DNA of 12,202 nt from Bacteroidota bacterium (lineage in GTDB: Bacteria; Bacteroidota; Ignavibacteria; Ignavibacteriales; Melioribacteraceae). This document shows positions 7,828 to 12,202 of this stretch, in pieces (the first letter of the stretch is position 1; each line of letters opens with the position of its first letter). Position numbers and translations under genes: made by a program. The DNA is taken from NCBI GenBank assembly GCA_021812745.1, contig JAKAMS010000038.1, positions 1 to 12,202 on the forward strand, read 5' to 3'. Below the pieces are notes generated by a model that worked only from the letters and a program-made list of their open reading frames with translations, ran no database searches and was not told where the DNA came from.

Positions 7828-7919
7828 CTGAGAAAATTTTATGGAATGTAAGTAATCCATTTGATGAGGAGATTTATCAACTTGCTCTTGAAAGTATTCT
7901 TGAAACACATTTCTCTTGA
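7821..7919 (+). CDS. 32-codon ORF, probable C-terminal half of the preceding small protein
   Basis: The peptide begins MLAEKILWNVSNPF and ends DEEIYQLALESILETHFS. It is amphipathic and protein-like rather than random. Its ATG overlaps the preceding gene by 7 nt (ATGTTAG), and its stop is 6 nt before the HDOD ATG. The W-N-V-x-N-P-x-x-x-x-I-x-x-L motif resembles the C-terminal segment I recall in full-length versions of the upstream protein, so the two are best seen as one protein of about 107 aa split by a -1 shift. It may alternatively be translated alone by stop/start coupling. It is also in the same frame as the HDOD gene, with one TGA between. This could be programmed slippage, a real mutation, or a miscounted A-run in the assembly. 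Confidence 0.55.
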   Translation: MLAEKILWNVSNPFDEEIYQLALESILETHFS

Positions 7920-7925
7920 GAAATA

Positions 7926-8774
7926 ATGATCTTAATTGATAATATAATAAGCAAAATAAGTACCCTTCCTACTTTACCGACGGTGTATTCAAAATTAACT
8001 GAGGCAATTGAAGATCCCAACAATACAGTAGAGCAGATTTCAAAAATTATTTCTGCTGACCAAGCCTCAGTATTTAAAATTCTAAAAATTGTTAACTCGC
8101 CATTTTATGGTTTCCGCGGTAAGATTGATACAATTTCTCAAGCCATATTTTATCTTGGGTTTAACGAAGTACGTAATATTGTACTTGCTCTCTCTGTAAT
8201 AAATTTGTTTTCTAAAGAATCTTCATTAAAAGATTATAGCCCTATTGATCTTTGGTCTCACTCGATTGGTGTTGGAATATTAGCAAGGGCTATTGGTGCA
8301 GCCGTAAAAGAAAAAAATCTGGAAAATTATTTTGTTGCCGGAATTTTTCATGATATAGGCAAATTAATTTTCATGGAATACGCTGCTCAAGATTATCAAA
8401 GAGCATTTGATATAGCAAAGACAAAAAAAATAACAATATCAGAGGCAGAATTAGAAATATTCGGTGTTGATCATGCAGCTGCCGGTTCTCTCTTAGCAGA
8501 AAAATGGAAACTTCCTCCTTCAATTCAAAAGACAGTTAGGCATCATCATGATTTTAACGGAAGTGAAATAAATAATTTAATCTTAGGATCAATTTATATA
8601 GCTGATATTTATGCTAGCGCAATGGGACTAGGTCGTGATGGAAGTGTAATTATATCCCGCCCAAATGAAATAGTATGGAATACCATTAAACTTCAGCCCG
8701 GTTACATAAAATCAATCAGCAAAAAAATAAGAGAAGATTATAATCACACAATTAAGATTATACTCGTAGACTGA
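7926..8774 (+). CDS. HDOD domain signalling protein
   Basis: A 282-aa soluble protein that is essentially one HDOD domain (about residues 8-225) and a short C-terminal helix region. The classic opening STLPTLPTVYSKL (12-24) is present. HDOD proteins are regulatory relatives of HD phosphohydrolases, often acting as scaffolds in two-component and c-di-GMP networks; enzyme activity is usually unproven. Here the HD-type metal-ligand positions look retained: H112 (LWSHS), H142-D143 (FHDIGKL), H183 (DHAAAG), H206-H208 and D227. Catalysis is therefore possible but not shown. There is no GYP motif, so it is not an HD-GYP phosphodiesterase. The start has little Shine-Dalgarno sequence (GAGA at 7918-7921) and probably relies on coupling to the 32-codon ORF ending 6 nt before. 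The kinase gene begins 2 nt after its stop. Confidence 0.93.
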   Translation: MILIDNIISKISTLPTLPTVYSKLTEAIEDPNNTVEQISKIISADQASVFKILKIVNSPFYGFRGKIDTISQAIFYLGFNEVRNIVLALSVINLFSKESSLKDYSPIDLWSHSIGVGILARAIGAAVKEKNLENYFVAGIFHDIGKLIFMEYAAQDYQRAFDIAKTKKITISEAELEIFGVDHAAAGSLLAEKWKLPPSIQKTVRHHHDFNGSEINNLILGSIYIADIYASAMGLGRDGSVIISRPNEIVWNTIKLQPGYIKSISKKIREDYNHTIKIILVD

Positions 8775-8776
8775 TA

Positions 8777-10507
8777 ATGAATACTTCAACCGGAAATATT
8801 GCAATTGAAGAAGAGCTAAAGAGAATTTCGAAATTCTATTATTCTACGTTTGAGAAAAGATCAAGAATTGAAGTCATTGATGCAGGCTTGAAAATTTACA
8901 AAGATTATTTCGACTGCACTAACATCTCTCTCTTTATACTAAACAAAGATACATTTGAATTCAATCATTTTGCTTCACTTAAAAATGATGAAGAATCGGC
9001 TACCATTCTCTTCGAAATATTGAGTGATAAAGGCGGAATTGCGGCGTCTCTCGAAGCAGGAGAGGTAACCTTCTTCTCAATTCAAGATCACAATTTCAAT
9101 TACTCGTATTTTTATATAATACCATTGATTGGGACATTCGGTGTACTTGGAATTGTAGTTGCCGAGATGAAAGGAAATCAACTTATTGATGATGTTCGAA
9201 AACTTTTTGTTACAAATTATTCGAACATCTTTTCTCTCATTCTCGAAAACCACAACATGATAGTTGAACTGCAAACGGAAAAAGAGAAAACCGAAGAACG
9301 CCGTCGGCTAAATCAGACGGTGAATATTCAAAGTTCCAAAGACTTGAAAAATATATTGGATAAAGTTCAAGTCGGTATAATACTTGTCAATGTTTTAGAC
9401 AAGAAAATAGTTGATGTAAATGAAATGGCTGCTACTATGATCGGAGCCAATAAAGAATACCTTATAGATCAAGAAATCAATAAATATTTATACTCACTGA
9501 GCCCGCAGAATAAGTCGAATGAAATTATTGAAAACCAGGATGGATTACTTAAAAAAGAAAACGGTGTTCTGATTTCAATTCTGAGAAAAAGTTCGCTGGT
9601 TGAAATTAACGATGAAGAATTTTATCTGGAAAGTTTCATAGATATAACACATCGAAAGAAAATGGAAGATGAACTTCAAAAATCTCATTTCAAGTTAGAA
9701 CAGCGTGTTGAAGAAAGGACCAATGAACTCCGCAAAATTAATGTTGAGCTAAATCAAGAAATTGATAAAAGGATTGAAGCCGAGTTTCGTCTTGTAATCT
9801 CTAAGGAAAAAGCGGAGGAATCAAATAGAATAAAGACTGCATTGCTCGCAAATTTGAGTCATGAGTTTAGAACTCCTCTAATAAGCATTTTGGGGTTTTC
9901 CGAAGTTTTAGCGATGGAACTTGAAGACGGCGGACAGAAAGAGATGACCAAAGACATTATGAGTGCCGGTCAAAGATTATTAAAAACTTTGGACGGCGTA
10001 CTGCATCTCTCTCAATTACAGACTAACACTTATCCTATCAACTTTGTAGAAACAGAAATAACTGGATTGATAAAAGAAATTTCAACTGGATTCATCCCCA
10101 AATTCCGGGAGAAGAATCTAATATTTAAGATAAATATAGAAACTGAAGAAATTTATCTTGTTACAGATCCGGATCTTTTATCTATCGCTGTTAAAAATAT
10201 TTTAGATAACGCCCTAAAATATACAGAATATGGAGAGGTAAATTTAAATATGCAAATTACTCCGAGTGGCGAAAACAAAGTAGTATCAATTTCAATAAGG
10301 GATAGCGGCATAGGCGTAGCAGAAAAAGATCATGATGTTATTTTCGAAGAATTCAGGCAAACTGACGAAGGTTACAAAAGAAATTATGAAGGATGCGGCT
10401 TAGGGTTAACTCTCGCTAAAAGAATGATTGAATTAATAGACGGAACAATTCAATTAGAAAGCAGTATTGGTAAGGGTTCAACTTTTACTATTCAGTTCGC
10501 ATCTTAA
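8777..10507 (+). CDS. Soluble GAF-PAS hybrid-less sensor histidine kinase
   Basis: A 576-aa kinase that should autophosphorylate on His and pass the phosphate to a response regulator not in this window. Residues about 10-160 form a GAF-like sensor domain (weak match, fold pattern only). A PAS domain at about 188-297 ends in FIDITHRKKMEDEL. A long coiled coil (about 297-350) leads to the HisKA domain with phospho-acceptor H362 in NLSHEFRTPL. The ATPase domain shows the N-box N474/N478 (KNILDNALKY), G1 D509-S-G-I-G, the F-box FEEF (523-526) and G2 G541-L-G-L. No transmembrane segment or receiver domain is seen, so it senses a cytoplasmic signal. Its ATG is 2 nt after the HDOD stop (TGA TA ATG), showing translational coupling. 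HDOD and kinase products therefore likely act in the same pathway, perhaps physically together (inference). Confidence 0.94.
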   Translation: MNTSTGNIAIEEELKRISKFYYSTFEKRSRIEVIDAGLKIYKDYFDCTNISLFILNKDTFEFNHFASLKNDEESATILFEILSDKGGIAASLEAGEVTFFSIQDHNFNYSYFYIIPLIGTFGVLGIVVAEMKGNQLIDDVRKLFVTNYSNIFSLILENHNMIVELQTEKEKTEERRRLNQTVNIQSSKDLKNILDKVQVGIILVNVLDKKIVDVNEMAATMIGANKEYLIDQEINKYLYSLSPQNKSNEIIENQDGLLKKENGVLISILRKSSLVEINDEEFYLESFIDITHRKKMEDELQKSHFKLEQRVEERTNELRKINVELNQEIDKRIEAEFRLVISKEKAEESNRIKTALLANLSHEFRTPLISILGFSEVLAMELEDGGQKEMTKDIMSAGQRLLKTLDGVLHLSQLQTNTYPINFVETEITGLIKEISTGFIPKFREKNLIFKINIETEEIYLVTDPDLLSIAVKNILDNALKYTEYGEVNLNMQITPSGENKVVSISIRDSGIGVAEKDHDVIFEEFRQTDEGYKRNYEGCGLGLTLAKRMIELIDGTIQLESSIGKGSTFTIQFAS

Positions 10508-10537
10508 AACACTTTCACCGGTTACATCTTCATTTTA

Positions 10538-10549
10538 TTAGTTAACTAA
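10538..10549. promoter_or_regulatory. 12-bp perfect palindrome upstream of the tetR promoter
   Basis: TTAGTTAACTAA is its own reverse complement and ends 20 nt before the -35 box. It could bind a second regulator, but it is AT-rich and might be chance. Confidence 0.3.
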
Positions 10550-10569
10550 CAACTGCTTCTACATTTTTT

Positions 10570-10597
10570 TTGACAAAAGTGAAACTATTCCTATATC
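10570..10597 (+). promoter_or_regulatory. Promoter of the tetR-efflux operon
   Basis: A perfect TTGACA -35 box (10570-10575) is followed after 16 nt by TATATC (10592-10597) as the -10 box. The operator begins at once downstream, in the right place to block initiation. Confidence 0.7.
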
Positions 10598-10622
10598 TCG
10601 ACTGTTCAAGTAAAACAGTCGA
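10598..10622. promoter_or_regulatory. TetR-type operator palindrome
   Basis: Perfect 9-bp arms TCGACTGTT (10598-10606) and AACAGTCGA (10614-10622) flank the 7-nt centre CAAGTAA. The length and position between the -10 box and the start codon of a TetR gene fit autorepression by that protein. As RNA it would also form a hairpin in the short leader. Confidence 0.78.
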
Positions 10623-10627
10623 AAGGA
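10623..10627 (+). promoter_or_regulatory. Shine-Dalgarno site of the tetR gene
   Basis: AAGGA lies 6 nt before the ATG at 10634, directly abutting the operator. Confidence 0.7.
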
Positions 10628-10633
10628 TGAAGT

Positions 10634-11248
10634 ATGATTTCTGAAAAACTTTCAAAAGAGAAAGAAAACGCAATAATTGACGCAGCTAGAAAGCGATTTG
10701 CTCATTACGGCTTTTCTAAAGTTACAATGGAGGAGATAGCCGGCGATGTGGAGATGGGAAAAGCTTCTCTTTACTATTATTTCCCTACTAAGGAAGATCT
10801 TTTCCGTACCGTTATTTTCCAGGAGCAGAACGAACTAAAAAAAAATATCGAACTGATATTAGAAAAACCGAAATGTGCGTCTGAAAAGCTTAATGAATAT
10901 GTTGAGCAAAGAATGAAATTCTTCAGAATCTTAATAAACCTTGGGACACTAAGTGTTCACTCTTATTTTGATACAAAATCGGTGTTCAAAAAATTATTTC
11001 TGGATTTTGAACTGGTCGAATTGGATTTAATTAAAAAAATTATTGATGAAGGAAAATTGAAAAATGAATTCAATTCCGATTTACCGGAAGATATCGCTCT
11101 GATCTTTCTTCACATATTGCAGGGTTTGCGATGCAGGGTTCTTCGATGGGCGAAGGGACAGAGTCTTGATGATGAAACACATAAAATTTTACAGAATGAA
11201 ATGAAAACTGCAACTAACTTTTTTATTCATGGTATTGAAAACAAGTAA
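10634..11248 (+). CDS. TetR/AcrR family transcriptional repressor
   Basis: A 204-aa DNA-binding repressor. The N-terminal helix-turn-helix (about residues 11-57) is typical: AARKRFAHYGFSKVTMEEIA, then MGKASLYYYFPTKEDLF. The all-helical C-terminal part (about 60-200) is the dimer and ligand pocket, and it does not reveal the ligand. Length is normal. The start is set by AAGGA 6 nt upstream. A perfect palindrome in its own promoter predicts autorepression, and the efflux adaptor gene begins 28 nt after its stop with no terminator, so the repressor probably controls the pump and is released by a pump substrate (inference from gene order). Confidence 0.95.
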   Translation: MISEKLSKEKENAIIDAARKRFAHYGFSKVTMEEIAGDVEMGKASLYYYFPTKEDLFRTVIFQEQNELKKNIELILEKPKCASEKLNEYVEQRMKFFRILINLGTLSVHSYFDTKSVFKKLFLDFELVELDLIKKIIDEGKLKNEFNSDLPEDIALIFLHILQGLRCRVLRWAKGQSLDDETHKILQNEMKTATNFFIHGIENK

Positions 11249-11263
11249 TTAAAAAAAATTATA

Positions 11264-11268
11264 AAGGA
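11264..11268 (+). promoter_or_regulatory. Shine-Dalgarno site of the membrane fusion protein gene
   Basis: AAGGA lies 8 nt before the ATG at 11277. A closer ATG at 11271 is followed at once by TAA, so 11277 is the real start. Confidence 0.65.
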
Positions 11269-11276
11269 AAATGTAA

Positions 11277-12202
11277 ATGGCACAAAGCGAAGATTTAAAA
11301 GATAAAATTAAGATGGAATCAAAAACAGCCCCTTCTGGCAATGGAAACGATGAAAGTATTGATGATGTCCCTTTGTTCAAAAAGAAGCGTATGATTATTC
11401 CACTTCTTCTATTGTTAACCGCAGCAGCAATAGGGGGATATTTATGGTATATGAATATGCAGGATTTTGTTTCAACAGATGATGCCTATGTTGACGCTAA
11501 TAGTGTCTCTATTAGCACAAAGATGCTTGGCAGAATTAATTTTCTTGGAACTGATGAAGGCGATACTGTAAAAGCAGGACAGGTTATTGTAAAGCTTGAT
11601 GAGAGCGACCTCCGCGCGCAGGAAGTCTCGGCAAAAGCCGGGCTTGCGTTGGTCCAGAACAGTATTCCGCTTGCTGAAGTAAAATTAAACCGTGCACAGG
11701 ATGATTTTAGCCGAGGAGAAAAAGAATTCAAAAATGGTATAATTACCAAAGAACAATACGATCATTTGCAGAATGCTTTAGAGATGGCAAAAGCCGAATA
11801 TAATATTGAGCTTTCAAAAATTCCTACTGCCAAAAGCCAAATCGGTGTAATTGAATCTCAATTAAATAACACAATAATTACAGCTCCCATGGATGGCGTT
11901 GTTGCAAAACGTTGGCTGCTTACCGGTGATGTAGTCCAGCCCGGACAGCCGATATTCACAATTTATGATTTAAAAAATCTATGGATTACAGCAAATCTTG
12001 AAGAGACAAAGCTTACACATATCCGGTTAGGTGAGCAGGTGGAAATTGATGTTGATTCTTATCCGGATATAAAATTTCATGGTAAAGTTATTGAAATAGG
12101 AAATTACACTGCGTCGGAGTTTTCTTTAATTCCGCCAAATAATGCTTCCGGAAATTTTACAAAAGTTACGCAGCGTGTACCTGTAAAAATTTCAATTGAA
12201 GA
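11277..12202 (+). CDS. EmrA/HlyD-type membrane fusion protein of an efflux pump (3' end outside window)
   Basis: 308 complete codons are present and the frame is open at the window edge. It is the periplasmic adaptor that links an inner-membrane exporter to an outer-membrane channel. Residues 1-38 are a polar cytoplasmic tail ending in KKKR, and 39-59 form one transmembrane helix (MIIPLLLLLTAAAIGGYLWY). The EmrA-type motif STDDAYVDA (67-75) opens the first half of the lipoyl domain (about 67-113, with VKAGQVIVKLDESDL). A single coiled-coil hairpin follows (about 114-197), then the second lipoyl half (TIITAPMDGVV, 199-209) and the beta-barrel (from about 235). NFTKVTQRVPVKI (293-305) is also characteristic of EmrA-type adaptors. 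About 40-60 residues are probably missing. The next gene would be expected to encode an MFS (EmrB-like) or ABC exporter; it is not visible. Confidence 0.94.
   Translation, partial: MAQSEDLKDKIKMESKTAPSGNGNDESIDDVPLFKKKRMIIPLLLLLTAAAIGGYLWYMNMQDFVSTDDAYVDANSVSISTKMLGRINFLGTDEGDTVKAGQVIVKLDESDLRAQEVSAKAGLALVQNSIPLAEVKLNRAQDDFSRGEKEFKNGIITKEQYDHLQNALEMAKAEYNIELSKIPTAKSQIGVIESQLNNTIITAPMDGVVAKRWLLTGDVVQPGQPIFTIYDLKNLWITANLEETKLTHIRLGEQVEIDVDSYPDIKFHGKVIEIGNYTASEFSLIPPNNASGNFTKVTQRVPVKISIE

Noticed and set aside
11271..11276. ATGTAA start-stop pair directly before the membrane fusion gene
   Set aside because: The spacing to AAGGA is only 2 nt, too close for good initiation. It is probably a chance product of AT-rich sequence.
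11486..11749. 87-codon reading frame on the minus strand
   Set aside because: It is antisense to the clear lipoyl and coiled-coil coding sequence of the membrane fusion protein.

Overview
All genes in this 12.2-kb window lie on the plus strand of an AT-rich bacterial chromosome. I infer a Gram-negative, polysaccharide-degrading member of the FCB group, most likely near Ignavibacteriota/Melioribacter. The reasons are AT-rich third positions, exported GH2 and M28 enzymes, an inner-membrane adaptor protein of an efflux pump, and usable Shine-Dalgarno sequences (GGAG, AAGGA) before several genes, which classical Bacteroidota mostly lack. No rRNA, tRNA, CRISPR array, IS transposase or phage gene was seen, and the lineage call is not proven by any marker gene.

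Left part (2-3170): the 3' part of a large peptidase gene begins outside the window. It encodes the end of an M1-type aminopeptidase, a following domain typical of M1 proteins, a complete M28 zinc-peptidase domain and a C-terminal PDZ domain. A YdhF-type aldo/keto reductase follows after 37 nt. Next comes a 274-nt spacer containing an AT-rich hairpin and an 11-bp perfect inverted repeat that bounds about 118 bp.

Sugar part (3445-7402): a secreted GH2 beta-mannosidase and a secreted galactose mutarotase (GalM) probably work together in the periplasm on mannan-type oligosaccharides. A strong intrinsic terminator closes this block.

Signalling part (7597-10507): a small GTG-started protein of the type found beside or fused to HD/HDOD domains, a 32-codon ORF overlapping its end at a run of eight A residues, an HDOD protein, and a soluble GAF-PAS-histidine kinase. 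The genes overlap or nearly touch, so they form one translationally coupled operon. The small protein and the 32-codon ORF look like two halves of one protein separated by a -1 frameshift at the A-run. This is the most unusual point in the window.

Right part (10508-12202): a TetR-family repressor is preceded by a sigma70-like promoter and a 25-bp palindromic operator with perfect 9-bp arms. It is followed, without a terminator, by an EmrA/HlyD-type membrane fusion protein that runs off the window. Together they look like a self-regulated multidrug-efflux operon.
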